DNA of 64,000 nucleotides from Amphibalanus amphitrite (taxonomy: Eukaryota > Arthropoda > Thecostraca > Balanomorpha > Balanidae). Under the pieces are notes generated by a model. The model saw only the letters and a list, made by a program, of their open reading frames with translations, did no database searches and had not been told where the DNA came from. Position numbers and translations under genes: made by a program. This document shows positions 44,946-59,200 of the stretch, one piece after another. Numbering within the stretch: position 1 is the first letter of the stretch; the number at the start of each line of letters is the position of its first letter. Location of the stretch: assembly GCF_019059575.1 (NCBI RefSeq), contig NW_024881520.1, forward strand, positions 558,001-622,000, in the 5' to 3' direction.

Positions 44946-47245
44946 CAGCAGATTGTTAACACGCGCAGTGGAAGGGTTGCGAGTACTACGCCCAGTGGAA
45001 GGGGGGCGGATGTCGCCCCCCCCCCCCCTAAGATCTCAGCTCCCACTGGACCTAGAAAGACGAAATTTGGAGGGTAGGTGAAGGCCCTGGGGAACTCTGT
45101 TGTGTGTGAATTTCATGACCCTAGGTCAATATCTTCAAGGTCAAATGAGGTCAAATGTGGTGAAATCTGCCATATGGGCGACTTTTTTGAGTTTACACGC
45201 CGATAACTAAAAAGTTACCGGCCGATTTTCTTTCTTCTTTCACTACACGAAAGAATATACATTTGTGAGTATGTATGGTGAATTTCTAGTTAATCCAACA
45301 ATAAATATGGCAGCTAGAAGCCTTCTAAGAGTAAGATGTCGCCGGCTGAAGCGGGATCGGCCGACGCGGGAAACGCGGCAATCACAACTTTGTGTTTACA
45401 CACTCATAACTCAAGTTGTTACCAGCCGATTTTCAAAATTATTTGACCAAGACATTGCCTGTACATTGCTTAGTCTTCTCACAAAATTTGACGCGAATCG
45501 AATATAATCAGCGGTAAGGAGCGCGATGTAAAGACGGAATCGTCCCGCCCCGGCACAGTCTACAATTCAGGCGGGGCGTAACGGCTAGCGCCGGCCGCCG
45601 CGGCGACAGGATGTTTGATTTACACCGCTATTACTAGAAAAGTAGTGACCCGATTTTCTTATTTCTTGCACGAGAAGATCCGCAGTTCAATTCTGGACAG
45701 GTAGCCAAAATTTCACATTAATAGGTATTATGTTTGCGGCGCGAGTTATTGGCGAAACTTGAAATATAATTTGTGTTGATGGTCAACTCACATGCTATAC
45801 AATACATTCAACTTTTTTTGTCAAAAGGAATCCTCTACTTTTCTATGTTCACATTTTAGTCCTGCTCACAAAGTATTATAATTTTGCTAAACCATATGGT
45901 GTGGTTTAGTGGCAAATTTTGCTAGATAATACCATAGGTCAATTATTCTGTCATTAGTTTCATATACTATTTTTATTCTTAACTGTCCTCAAACTCAAGG
46001 TCCTGTCTCTGCCCAGCTTCAGCTATTGAGTTGCTTGAATGAGCCCTGCATTATGAAGTATGTTGTGAAAAATGTATTAATGATAAGGCAATGTCAAGCT
46101 ATTAAAACATTGAATTCTTCATTATTTTAAGTAAAATTACCAACAACATTTTTTACTTTTTTCTGTCTTGACTATTAGACAAGTAGCAATGTTCGATGTT
46201 AATATTAGTACAGATACCTATGGTTATTTTATTAGAAGGTAATTATTATCTCTGATTAATGTTTATGCATCATAAATCGCCAACCATTACTGCCTGCATA
46301 CAGCTGAATTCCTCACAAAAATGTTTGCAGGACTCCTCTGAAACGGTTCTCCTTGAAGACCATCCAACCTCATCCTAGATTTTTTGGAGGACCCACGGGA
46401 ACAGACCCAATGATAAGGCAACATTCGTTAAGCTTGAAAGATCTTAACACTGTTTCAAGAAAGTTGTAATGTTGCCTATTTTTGTTTTAAGTTAAGTGTT
46501 GTTTCTCTTTGTTTTCTTCTCTCTGCATGGGAGACTATTTAATTTTACCTTGTCTCAGCAGTCTGTGCAGTCCTGTTGAATTTTTAACTAACACTTTCAG
46601 AGATGCTGTCAGCTAGTTAACCCACCTGTTTTCTGACAATCTTCACCTGTTCAGATGCAAGGAGAGGAGAATATCCATTGTGTGCAGAAACCCACCAATT
46701 GCTGAAATGGGGAGAATACACTGGGCATTGCACAAGGGAACCTTAACTCAGTTAACAGAACTCTAATGATTGGACTCTCTGGTGGTCGCAAGCTGCTCAG
46801 CACCACTTCTCCCTCCCCCCGTAATGACGTTTATGGTGACACTAGTATGTGCTCGTAATCGCTGAGTCAATGCATTTATCAACCTAACCAGCTTCTATAT
46901 GGTTATTGATAAGTAGCGAAGTAGCATGAGGCAACATGAACTTTTCCATGTTGATGCTATGTTTCTAAGTTTCTCTTCTAACTAAGTTTAGTTTCTCTTC
47001 TACTAACTTTCTTCTTCTACTGTAATGCTCATTCATGAAATGCTCATTCATGTAATGCTCATTCATGTCACCACCAGGTCTGGTGACAAACTGTGCAGCA
47101 TCACTAAGGAGGCTGCAGCATCAACGTCCTGCCTCAAGACATCATGTTATGTATGTTTATACACTGACAAACCCCTTTTTCTCCCAAATGACTGCGCTGT
47201 GAAATAAGTCTTGCAATTTCTCATATTTTGTGTTTTATGTTTCAG
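44946..47245. other. Intergenic or 5' intron of NCOA6
   Basis: 44956-44959 TTAA followed by a G/C-run hairpin (45001-45028) and AGGTCA-type motifs (45124-45160) is a fragment of the TTAA family with no clear right end. The remainder to 47245 is AT-rich with no supported exon. A three-copy 15-bp repeat (ATGCTCATTCATGWA) lies at 47025-47069. Confidence 0.5.
47025..47069. repeat. 15-bp minisatellite, three copies
   Basis: ATGCTCATTCATGAA, ATGCTCATTCATGTA and ATGCTCATTCATGTC are in direct tandem. Confidence 0.9.
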
Positions 47246-47247
47246 AT

Positions 47248-50200
47248 ATGGAGGAAGATAGTGGAGGCGAAATTGTGGAAGCAGTAATTACATGTAATGG
47301 TGAGCTAGAGGATCCAAGTTTTAAGAAAAACTTTGGGTCTCTGTTGAGAAGGCTAAAGAAGAGGATAGCAGGAAGCTTTGGAAAAGGCAAGTTGATAAAA
47401 TAGGGGTATGGGATATGAAGTAGCATATCTTTTTCTCTTTTCTGGGTACATGGTTATGCCTTTGCTATGTTCATGGGTAGTGTTTGAGATGAGATACCTG
47501 CCTGGATTTTGGAAAGGGAGACATATGGTTTATATTTTATGGCAGTTTTTTTTCTGTATTGCCTTCTCAGAAGAGCCAAGCATTGTTTTTATATTGGAAA
47601 CCTTGTACTAGAGTGGTCTTATTGCCAGCTTGTTTTTATATTCATTGTTCGATTGTCTTCTGAATGTGTTAAGAACTTGAGGGAATGGACCAGGGTGGCT
47701 ACCTATGCTCTTATATCCTACATTGATTCTGTAGTGTGGATGAGATTGAATTTGAGAGAGGTTTGAATTTGGCCTAGGAACACTGCATTTTGGTTCACTT
47801 GAAATGGTTAATTGGTTAATTGACTGGGCAACCTGAAACATGACGCAGCTTAGTTGACACATCAAACACACCATTTAGCTGTTGACACAATTATCCTCAT
47901 GAGAATTATGCATGACCCTTGTCAGCATGCATTAGCAATTATATAGCGTTTTAGTTACAGTGACATATGCCGGCATGTAAATGTGATACTTTATTATTTG
48001 TAACTTCCTATGTGCCTCCTAACTAGCTCCTATGTAACCTCCTAGTGTAACTTCCTATGTAATCATCACACTCACACAGTTGTCAATGAACTGCCTTGAA
48101 AACACTTTTATTTATTCATTTTTAAAGCAATACAGTTTCAGATTCTTGTTGATTTTTTGTCTTGTATATGAATCTTTTTAAGCCATGTCTGAACAGGCGA
48201 GACTCACCTGCTTAACTCACCTGGTTGGGTTCCAATTCCCGTTTTGAGCCCAAAACATCGTTAAAACCTAGATAAAAAAATGTGCCAGTCAGATAGAAAC
48301 ACTACTCACATAATTACAATCAGGGCTGCGGAGTCGATTGATTTTCGGCGACTCCGACTCCGACTCCGACTCCGGCTTTCAAAAACCAGCTCCGACTCCG
48401 ACTCCGACTCCGGGCAGAATTGTCGACTCCGACCGACTCCAACTCCCGACTCCGACTCCGCAGACCTAGCAGGGCTGCGGAGTCGACAGATTTTCGGTGA
48501 CTCCGACTCCGACTCCAGTTCGGGTTTCTAAAATCGACTCCGACTCCGACTCCGGTCACAACTGTCGACTCCGACCGACTCCGACTCCGCAGCACTGATT
48601 ACAATACACATTATGGCTGGAATTAGGCATCTTCAATGAGCATGAACATAATATCGATGGTGTATTGCTGTATGCCTGGGTACAAAATTAAGACAGACAC
48701 TTTGTTCACTCTGCCACACAGATGACCACTGAAAAGTAGATTTTCTTTGTTGGATCATTTCCTGAGCCTTCAGTTCTATGCTCATTTTGCTGTCCTGTGA
48801 TTGAAGTTTCCCAAATTTTACTTGTAGTACCTATGTAATCAAATCATTTTGATCATTAAAGTCATTTTGTTAGAGAAAGTAGCAAAGCCACTGGTCTAGG
48901 TTGGGTCCCTATCCTTTTTCAGTCTAGTTTATTCAAGAATCCAATATTGTGATGCTTTTAAGAACGAACTATTTGACGTTCATAATAAACAAAGTAAATG
49001 TGTAATGGAATATTACTAGCAGTGAAAATTTCGAAGAATGGTAGAGATGAGTGTTTCTGCTTGTTGGCATGACAAATAGTACAGTAGTTACCGCCCAGTG
49101 CCCATTCTTTTGTCTTCCATGGCGTTTCACTGCTCTGCATTCCTGTGCACAGTCGTCGCACAACATTTGCAGCAGGCACACCATTCAGCAGACTGGGGCT
49201 ACAAATGGGTTAAATGATCCTCTCTAATGGCATATGACATATTCAGTTAAATGGTGAAAACGTGTTTCTCGTGAACGTATATTTCGTATATTATTTCGTA
49301 TATTAGTTCAGACATCACAAATGCTGTAAAGCCCTGGTGATGGTAGTACCTAACTATCGATATTCTATCTACAGCATATGTAAGGTCCAGCACCCCTCCC
49401 ACAATCCCATCCGGACCAACCATGCTCAAATCACCCCACCCCATTCAAATTAAACCACCCTACCCTATACGTCGTCGTACATGAAAATAGCATGCTACAC
49501 ATACACATTCACAGATATCACACACATTGTCACATCACGGTAACACAATAATTTCATATTTCGTACATCTTGGAATGCTTAGCCAGTCAATTCTTTAAAA
49601 GTTCCTGAAAATCTTTGAAACAATTGACTTCAACCACACTACGTGGGAGTCTGTTCCATTCCCTAATCGTCTTAGGGAAGAATGAATGATGGTAAGGGAG
49701 AAGTCTAGACTGAACCATTCTAATTTTTTTCTCATGATCATGCCTACCAACATAAGAGGGCTGGCATATAATGCTGTTGAGTTCTGTGGATAACTGCGAT
49801 AGCTCACCGTTGAACATTTTGAACATAAGGCACAGTCGAGACTCACTACGTCGCCTTTCCAAAGTTTTCCATCCAATTTTTTCTAACATTTCATCAACAC
49901 TGCTATATCTCTCGTAATCGTTCAACACAAATCTCGCAGCACGTCTTTGAACCATCTCAATTTCTTTCTTTAAACCCTCTCCACATGGGTCCCAGACACA
50001 GCTTGCATATTCCAAAATTGGCCTGACTAGTGACATGTAAGCAGTTTCCTTCACAGCTTGAGGGCAGTCTCTAAAATTCCTTTTAATGAATCGAAGAATT
50101 TGGTTGCCTTTTCCAGCGACATATTCTACATGTTTTTCATGTTATTCTACATGTTATTCTACGAGGGGGTATCGAAAAGTTCTGATCATCACCACGAATG

Positions 50201-53200
50201 AGATGTGATGGAAATTTGATTTTTTACATGATGTTCATTACTCCTTTAGAAGTCACCACACACGACCGCAAACTTATTGCATCGTTTCTTGAGCTGCCTC
50301 AGGCGGTCATTGTGGGACATTCGCACTGTCCCGTAAATCACTGCTCCATCTCATCAATGACGTCATTTCTGTCCTTATATCACCGGCCATACTGTGGATT
50401 CTTCATCTCCCGTAACAATCAAGAGTCAGTTACTACCCGGTCAGGTGAATTTCTTAGATGCGGTAGGATTTAATGTGCACATCATGTTCTTAATCTTCAA
50501 TCGCAGCTCAGGATGAATGGGCGGGAGCGCTGTCGGTGCGGATAAAACATCTTTCTTGGGCTTTTTTGCGGCGATTCTGCTTGAGGCCATCTCGCAACTT
50601 CTTCAAAAGTGTGCAGTGGTGCTTGCTTATCATTATCCGACCATAATCAAGACAATCGGTAATGACTATCTTACGCCAGATCCAGAACACTGATAGCATT
50701 GACCTTCCATATCGGCTTCTGCATCTTCGCCTTTTAAGAAGGACAGATGTGCCGTGCTTAAACTTCTTGATCATCTTTTTGTCTCTGGATCATGCACATA
50801 GACCCAGCATTCGTCACAAGTCATCAAATTATCGAAGATGTCTTCAATTTCCTAAAAAAAAGCCTAGTTTTGATTTCGAAGGGCCAAGACGCATTTTTCT
50901 CTTGAACAAAGTAGACACACGAACTTCTAAGCGGGCTGACTCCTTTATCGTCTGTAGTTCTTCGCTGATAATATTTTCAGGCACTGCCAGCATCGAGGCC
51001 TTTCTGTTGCACAATCATCTGAAAGGTCACACGACGATCTGTAAGGATGAGGTCCTCCACTTCCTTCACAGTCACCACCTTGTCAGTCACTGGTAGCCAC
51101 TCACTTCTTGACTCCCCTGCAAGGGCCATGCAACCAAGTTGAAAATTATTTCTTCATTTTCGGTAAGTGCATGAGATGGGCTTTCCTCGCCATAAACTGA
51201 TTTCACGTTCTTGATGTATTTTCTCAGTGTGATACCGTTTCAAATGCATTAGTTGGATGACGGTTCGATCCTCAATGGGCCCAATACTCATCTTTTTTAC
51301 TTCTAAGTCTCTCCTACATAAGATAAAACCACTTCTCAGGATTCTCTTTGCGGGAACATTGTTCTTAAGAACCAAATATAATACCAACCAAAAATCATCA
51401 AAATCGGTCTACATCTTCTATGTGATGATCAGAACTTTCCGATACCCCCTCGTACAACGTATTTGGCGTAGTAGCCTTTCGGCCTATCTTGCCAAACAGT
51501 ATCTGTTATAGTGTGTGTCTGCACATCAAATTATATCTAGATTCTAAGTAGGTATCAATAAAAACCCATAGCAGTGTCTTTCTGAACAGAAAGTTCCAGG
51601 TTGAAAAGCAAGTGATTTGGCTCACTCATTACTTCCAGCCATCAGCCTTTGCATTGCCACCAACTGCAAACCATCTTGTCAAAAGTATCTCGTACTGAGT
51701 GTCCGAGAGACTCGAACTCGGGACCTGAATACCGGAAATATAATGCTCTACCAACTGAGCTTTGGTTCGGTCAAGTTAGAGAAGCACCCTAACTATCTTA
51801 GGGACGTTTGTTCGTACTATTTTTGCACAGGTGATACGCATTTTCTGAGTGGAATCGTCATGGGTCATCGAGACCGTCGCGCCTGTTCGCGTTGACTGTA
51901 GTTGAGAGCGATGAGTGCCACTGAGCTGGGTAGGACGGCTAGGTTTCGGGGGAGAGCTCCCGTTCCGGCGGCAGTGCAGACGACTGCACTGCCGGTGCAC
52001 TAAGCCGCGCGGTCATTGTGCGGGTATTGTAATGTGAATGATAGCGTGATGCTGAATGGAATGAATCGGTGTTATTGGTGGGGGCTTACAATAATACCCA
52101 TGAATGAAATGGGCAATAACAGGTGTCTGTGGGAGGATGGGGGGGGGGGGGGTCTGTCTGGACAGCACGCATGAAGAGCTGTCTGTTTTGTCGTAGCGGA
52201 AGCCGGTGCAATAGCGTTGCCGTTGCACAGTTGTTGTGATTATTTAATGTACAGTCTACAGAACGGGGCTGAACTTGCATGATTGATGGCACTGTACGAA
52301 GTTGGCGGTTACGGTACTTAATGGGTATTTCACTAGTTTGATGATGCTATCTCTGGCTGTTGAAAAATGTAGGAGGCAGCCTAGGTGATTATTATGGCAA
52401 CAACCTAAATGAAGTATTCATTCTTTTAACAAAGACAAGGCAACTATAGTTCTTGTTAGGTATTTTGCATAAGAAACAGTGGTCTTATGTTTTTCCGCTG
52501 TTGATTAAATGTTTTCAATCGAAATGTTTCCATAGTTGCATTTTTTAGCATTGTGGGAGTTATTCCGAACAATGATGGAAAGTTACAAGGGAATTTCTCG
52601 ATCGATTAGATTGTTTCATATTATTCTTCACCCATATTTACACGTTTGGACAAGGTGTGTCCCATCCATCTTCAGTGGTCAGCACTGATACAGACCACAT
52701 CGTGCCTCCGAAACAGCCCCGCTGACCCCTCCACCCCACCTCCACTCCGGCAGGACCCGAGCTGGTGGTTACCAAAATGGAGCCGTGGAACTCTGTGCGC
52801 GTGACGTTCAGCATCCCGCGCGAGGCGGCGCTGCGGCTCCGGCAGCTCGCCCAGCAGGGTGACTCCACGCTGCGCACGCTCGGCATCCTTACTGTCCAGG
52901 TGGAGGGTGATCAGGTAAGCGCTGCGCGTGCGCACGTGCCGGAACCAGGTGGTCGTCATAGGGTACGAGGCGACTTTTCACTTGACTTATTAAACATGAC
53001 TTCATATGATATGGTGTTTTTTAGGGGGGGGGGGTCATTGCAGCGAGGCTTGCGCTTGCCGTATGGTATTCGATTGATAATGTTAGATACGTGTTTGTGA
53101 CGTGATCAGCTGTTTGGGCTAGTTCATTGGAAATCGTCGATAATTTGGTCACTGCAATAGTCGATCGGATTGTAAAGCGGATTGATCCCGCACTGTAATT

Positions 53201-56200
53201 ATCCGCCGGTATTGGTAGGATGCTATCAGCGATCTCTGAACTCTGCTGATTGCTGGTGATGCTCCACAGGTGATCTCACTGACGCTGGCCGGACGTAACA
53301 ACGGGCCGCCGCAGGAGATCGTACTGCGCACCGAGGAGGCCGGCGCGTCCACGGCGCCGCAGCGCAGTCTGGCGGACGTGCTGATGGCGGGCGCCGGCGA
53401 GCGGGCGCTGCCGCCCCCGCCGCCGCCGCAGGCCGCCGCGCCGCCGTCGTTCCGCAGCCCGAACGTGGTGGCGCCCGTCAGTCAGGCGGTGCCGTACCCG
53501 GCCAAACTGCAGCAGCGCGCCGGCGCCGCCACCTACCCGTTCAACAGCATGTCGCACGCGGCAGCGGCCGCCGTCGGCCACCGGGAGCTGGCGCAGCCGG
53601 CGCTGCCGCCTCCCCCGCCGCCCCCGCCCCCGCCGCCGCCACCGCCGCCCTACCGTGGGCCCGGCCAGCAGCAGCAGCAGCAAGTGGCGGCAGCCCAGGC
53701 ACCGCCGCCGCCTCCACCGCAGCCGCCGCCCCCACAGCCGGTGGCTATGGCGGGCGGCCCGGCACAGCGCGAGGGGGCTCCGCAGCTGAAGACTCCTACT
53801 CTGACCAGTATCGGCAGCCCGCTGCTGGTGAACCTGCTGAAGAACGAGCCGGCCGTCTCGGAGGCGGCGATGCAGCGCACGCAGCTGACCCAGTCGCAGC
53901 AGGCGGGCCAGCCGCCGCCGCCGCAGTCGCAGTCTGCGCCGCAGCCGACCCGATTGTCGGCCCCGCAGCAGTCGGTGCGGCTGACGCTGCAGCACCGGAT
54001 GTCTCCGGGCCCGCTGCAGCAGATGCAGCACCGCGCCGGCCCGGCGGGCGTGCAGCAGGTGCGCCGCTCGCCAGTCGGCGTCCCCGCGCGCGTCTCGTCG
54101 CCGGCCGGTCTGGCGCAGGCGGCCGCCGCGCGGAACTCGCCCGTCCAGCTGCCGCTGCGCGTGTCGCCCGTCCAGCTGCCGGGCTCGCCGGCGGCGCGGC
54201 CCGCCACGCCCGGCGTCGCGCGGCCGCACCCGACGCGCGTGGCGTTCGTGGCCCACCCGGGCCGTCACCACGCCACCATGTCGCACGGCGCGCAACCCGT
54301 CGGCAACGGCGGCCTGGTGCTGGTCAACAACGGCCCGGCGCGGCCCGGCCACCAGCAGCTGGCTCGCGCCTTCTCGGGTCACATCAAGCAGACGCGGCCG
54401 TCCCTCCAGCACGTGCTATCGGGCGGACCGCGACCACACCGGCACGAATCGCAGCCGCGAGCGGCCGGCGCGCCGCCGGCCACTGTCGTCGCCTCGACGT
54501 CAGCCACATCCTCCCCCTCCTCCGCCCAGATCCGTCCCGGCCTGGCGGGCGCCAGCGGTGCACCGGTGACCACGTCGTCGCCGCCGGCGCCGCTGGCCAA
54601 GACGCACCTCAGTCCCGGCTCCTCGCAGGGGGGCGCCGGCGTCGCCCCCGCCTCAGGTAAGCCCCGCCAGATGCTCATCAACCCGCTGACCGGCCTGCTG
54701 GAGCCGATGCCGACCAGTGACAGCAGCTCGGACAGCGAGCCGGAGCGCGCCCGCTCGCCCTTCCCCGAGAACTCCAACTCGATTTTCTCGGACGAGGAGT
54801 CGAATCAGAGCCTGCCCAACATGTCCGACTCTGAGGCGAGCAAGATGTCGCTGCTGAGCGGCGCGTCGGACAGCCGGCGCGCCAGCCGCGGCGGCACGCC
54901 CAGCCCGCGCTCCGTCTCTACCAGCCCGGCCGCCGAGAAGATCAAGCTGCGACTGAAGCTGGAGAAGGCTGAGCCGGTCAGTCCCGTCAGCCCCACCTAC
55001 AAGGTGGACGTGTCGTTCGGCAGCAGCGCTAACTCGACACGTCGACCCGACCGAGCCGCCGGTAACGGCGCGGCCGCCGCGGCCGGTGGCACGCCGGGCG
55101 GTGAGGAGCCGCGCGTGCCGCCGCTGCACATCTCGCTGCGCGGACGCAACGCCGCCGTGGTGGTCTCCAAGGAGGGCGGCGCGGCCAAGTCCAAAGACAA
55201 GCTGAAGCCCAAACTGAAGAGTACAAAGGACAAGGAAGAGTCGGCGTCCGAGGCGCTGCTGACGCCGAGTGACGAGGCGCCGCTGAAGCTGAAACTGAAG
55301 GACCCGGCGCTCAAGGCGCGGCCCAAGGACAAGGACAAAGTGAAGCGCGTTAAGCGCAAGGAGGACAGCAGTGATAAGGGCGTGGGTAGTGTGAAAGTGG
55401 CGAAGGTGTGCGAAAAGGACGGGACCAGCGGCGCGCCTCCCAAGGAGCCCTCTCTGGTTAACCACGTATTTGGTAAGCGAACCGCCTGCACTGGCTGATC
55501 GGGGGTGATGGTGGTGCTGGCTTTGGTCTTGAGCATGCTTCTCGTGTTGGTGTTGTGCTTAGTTTCCTATCCTACTAAGTCCTTTCAGGTATCGGTTGTA
55601 ATTTGCGACAATCTGAATACTAGAAACCTAGATATTGTATTGACGTTAGGAGCTGAGCTTGCAAACAAAATTTAAACTCGATGTTTATTTGATATTTGCG
55701 ATTTATTAACGATTGGGCTTAACGAATCAGCGATTTAATTTGTGGTTGATAAAGCAAAAGTAGTATGATGTCTGAGGCGGACCCGTGACGCTTTTGTCTA
55801 GCATTCGCAATTCCCTCGATCGGTCAACAATTAGTGGTCCCCGAACAAGTAGACGTCCCCATCCCTTTCCCGTGATTTTGACTTTTTTGAATGCATGCGG
55901 TATATGGGTCACAAGTCAATTTAGTCATGGGTGTCGAAATTGATCCACTTCAAATAACTTACAATGACTGGTCTGATTGCGCTGAAGCTTGGCCTTTTGC
56001 TGGGCAGTGGGCTCCCAACCGGTGATGCGTTTTCATGTATCATAGTAAGTTGTGGTGCTGCTGGAGGGTAGGTAACTACTAAGGGTCGCTTCTCTGTCTC
56101 AATTGCGGTTGAGCCGATCGTGCGCAAAGCTGACACTCCATTGGGAATCGACGTAATGGGTGGCCCGCGCAAAGCAGTTAGAGTTACACTTTGGAGCCCG

Positions 56201-59200
56201 TGTGCACTCAAAATGATTGCATTTAGGGCTCGTTTGTTTTTACATAAATGGTTCCATTGGTTCATCAATCGGAGCTAATCTGGGATGTATTGTCTAGGTA
56301 GGAAAGTCTCTAATTACTTCCGAGATGCCTTTAGAATAGCTGCATATGCATGAATATCCCTTAATTGGCGTAGCCGCTCGTGTCTTCGTTGGAAGACTAT
56401 CGTCTCATCAAAAATTAGCATAATGTCCAATAGGATTAGTTCGACTGATACACCACACAAATGCGCCAACGACCACCTTGTCTGGGTGGTTTGAGACTTC
56501 AATGCCCTTACCAATTACGATAGTATCTTTTCTAACGTGGTGACCTGTGTCAAATAAGAACAGGCCAATTCTCTGTTTGAAACAATATGGATTATCTCAG
56601 TCAGGTATTATGTGTTGCTTGCTTCCCACATCTATTCAGTGTTCTACTATGATTATGTCCAATTATAGCCTCAATCGCCTATCTTGGATCTTTTTTTCCA
56701 AATTATTATCAACGGCATGCAATCTTCATCGTTAACACGTTGCGCCTTTTCATTTAAACATATAACGGGCGTTCCAGCAGTTGCGTCACACATTCGATAA
56801 TTATCTCTGCTCTGCCGTACCCCATTAGCGGCTATTCTGAGCGCCCCGCCCGCCGGCTCTGCCATCCATAATTCACTGAGCGGCCGCGCACGCAGCCAGC
56901 GTTCTGCGCGACCTTGAAAAACGGCCCATTCCACCGCCCGTGGCCCCGCCTTACGGCGAATGGCCGCCCTCGGATGGCCGCCATGCCCCAACGATAAACA
57001 GACTCGAGCGGTTTCACAAAATGCTTATTTAGTCTATTTTGAATACGTTCAATCAGTTTTAGTTTAGGGTTATTAGTTTAGCTGGTTTACGAAACGTGTT
57101 AAAGGAAAAGGGTCACCTTTAACATGGGGTTTGAAACTGAGATGGCCATCTTGTAGCCCGTGTCCGAAAACCCCGAGAGTGTCCCACCTTACGGCCGATT
57201 TCGGCCTCCATTTGTAGGTATCGGCAATTTTAAAAGAAAATATGCCAGGAATGCGTCCTTATCCCAGGAATGCGTTCTTATCCTGTAATACAGCCACCCG
57301 CGGCGAGGCTTTGGTTTTTAACCAATCAGCTCCAATCAGCTCAGCTTTAACCAATCAGCTAATCTGACACAAGCCGACGAGACTGTCTCCTGAAGGCTGA
57401 TTGGCTTGAGTGTGATGTCATCGCTATGACATCATACAGAAGGTGCGGTAGAGAGTACAAACATAGTACCAATATGTTAAATAGTTTGACATACTTTTTT
57501 GCGAATTATGCACTTCTGGCACCAGATTTAAAAAGAACATGAAAAATAATAATGTCAAAATGAAAAGCAACGATATCTTCATATTTCACGAAGGTGGCAC
57601 TTTTCCTTTAACACGATACGTTCACGATTTCTTTGTGGAAGTAATGTCAATATTTCGCTGCTTAATATAAACATACATTATGATAGTTTTTTTTCAGTCG
57701 ATCGCATTTATTTCGGATTGCCGCCGGCGACCTCGGCACTTTCAGCCATAGACTGTAGAGTTTCCGTTTTACATGTCAAACTGTAAAGTCGATCGTGCTC
57801 GGTATATCGGGAACGGCGATCTCGCTCCGCAGTCACGCCGAATTGGAGTCGAACAGAGCCGCATGGCTGCTGCCGAATGCCGCGACCGTTTCCGCCGCTG
57901 CGTCGGCGTGCATGCTGCCCTGCGGCTAGCCATTCGTCACAATTAGAGATAATTGCCTTCAGTGCCGAGTGGCTGCGGCTCCGGACGACCCTTTTGACTC
58001 GGTGTTGCGCGCTTGGGGTTGGTCAGTCGGCTGTCAAAATGGTCCGTTTGCATGCTTTGCTCTGCACGCTCTGTCGAATAACCCTCACAATGCGTATTTA
58101 TAGGATGTGTAGTATTTTGGGTGCTATGGATTGGTGTATGGCTTTCTATTATTATTCAGTGTACTTATTTTCGCAACCTTATCCTGCCTCTGTGTACATA
58201 TTTTTATCTGTGTACTATCTCTGGTGCTGGACGTTGAATGTGTTTTCGAATAGTATAGCTGTATTGCTATGCACACATGTTGCGGAGTTGTTGATCCTCT
58301 GAATCCTTGCATGTGCGTCTATCTTATTTGTCGATGCAGTATGCTTATTTTCATGTATTACGTCGTTTACCGATCCTTCATCCGAGTCACATCACAGTCA
58401 CATCTAGCCTCTTTTGTATGTAATCGATGCGCCAATTTTCTATCACTTCATGCGTTTTTGCTTGTGCTGTGTAATGCGTACCTACCATTATTTCTTCTTT
58501 CCTCGGTGTTTGTAATTACCTGGTTGCATGCGAAGCCGTTTCTTGTTAATGTCATGTATGATGCAATGTTTCATTATTTATCCTCGTCGCATAGCATCGT
58601 AGGCTACCTACCCGCCAATGCCATTCTGAGTAATGTTGTGCGTCTCGTCTAAGTTACCTACATAATATCCTTGTCTAAACGATATTGCCACTGGTCCTAT
58701 AATCCTAAATGCCATCCGATATGTGAGTCTGTCGGTCACTGGTTTGTCGATGATTACTTCCAGTGCTTTTCTGATCAGGCTTTGGCTATCCTCTTTTTGT
58801 GCATATTTGTCAATAATTATCAATGTAGGTAACGTAAGCTGTTTGCCTGCTATCCATGTTTTCCTGGTTGACCCGTTTCTGCGTCGCCTACAAGTGGTGA
58901 CCCTGTCTGTCTCACTCCTGCCTGTCCGACCTCTGTCTAACCCACGCCCGGTCGCCGGCAGGCCTGCACGACGACATGGACCTGAAGCACATCCCGCCGG
59001 TGCCTCCGGAGGACATCTTCTCGCCGGACCCGTGGGAGCCGCGGCCGGCGCGGCCGCCGCCCGAGCCGCCGGCCGCGCCGCCGCCTCCTCCGCCGCCGCC
59101 GGCCGCCTCCACCTCTCTGGCGCTGACCGTCACCACGCTACCGGCCACCCAGAAGTCAGCCTCGGCGTCAGCAGCGCCGGCGGTGACGGTGGCGGCCGTC

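Noticed and set aside
51700..51772. Functional tRNA gene
   Set aside because: The A and B boxes are present, but the acceptor, anticodon and T stems do not pair properly; kept as a tRNA-like sequence.
53276..54412. Long minus-strand open frames opposite NCOA6 (also 54653-55465, 58912-60423, 60433-61302)
   Set aside because: GC-rich coding DNA gives open antisense frames. They are Arg/Ala/Gly low complexity with no domain, while the plus strand has a recognised protein with consistent splice phases.
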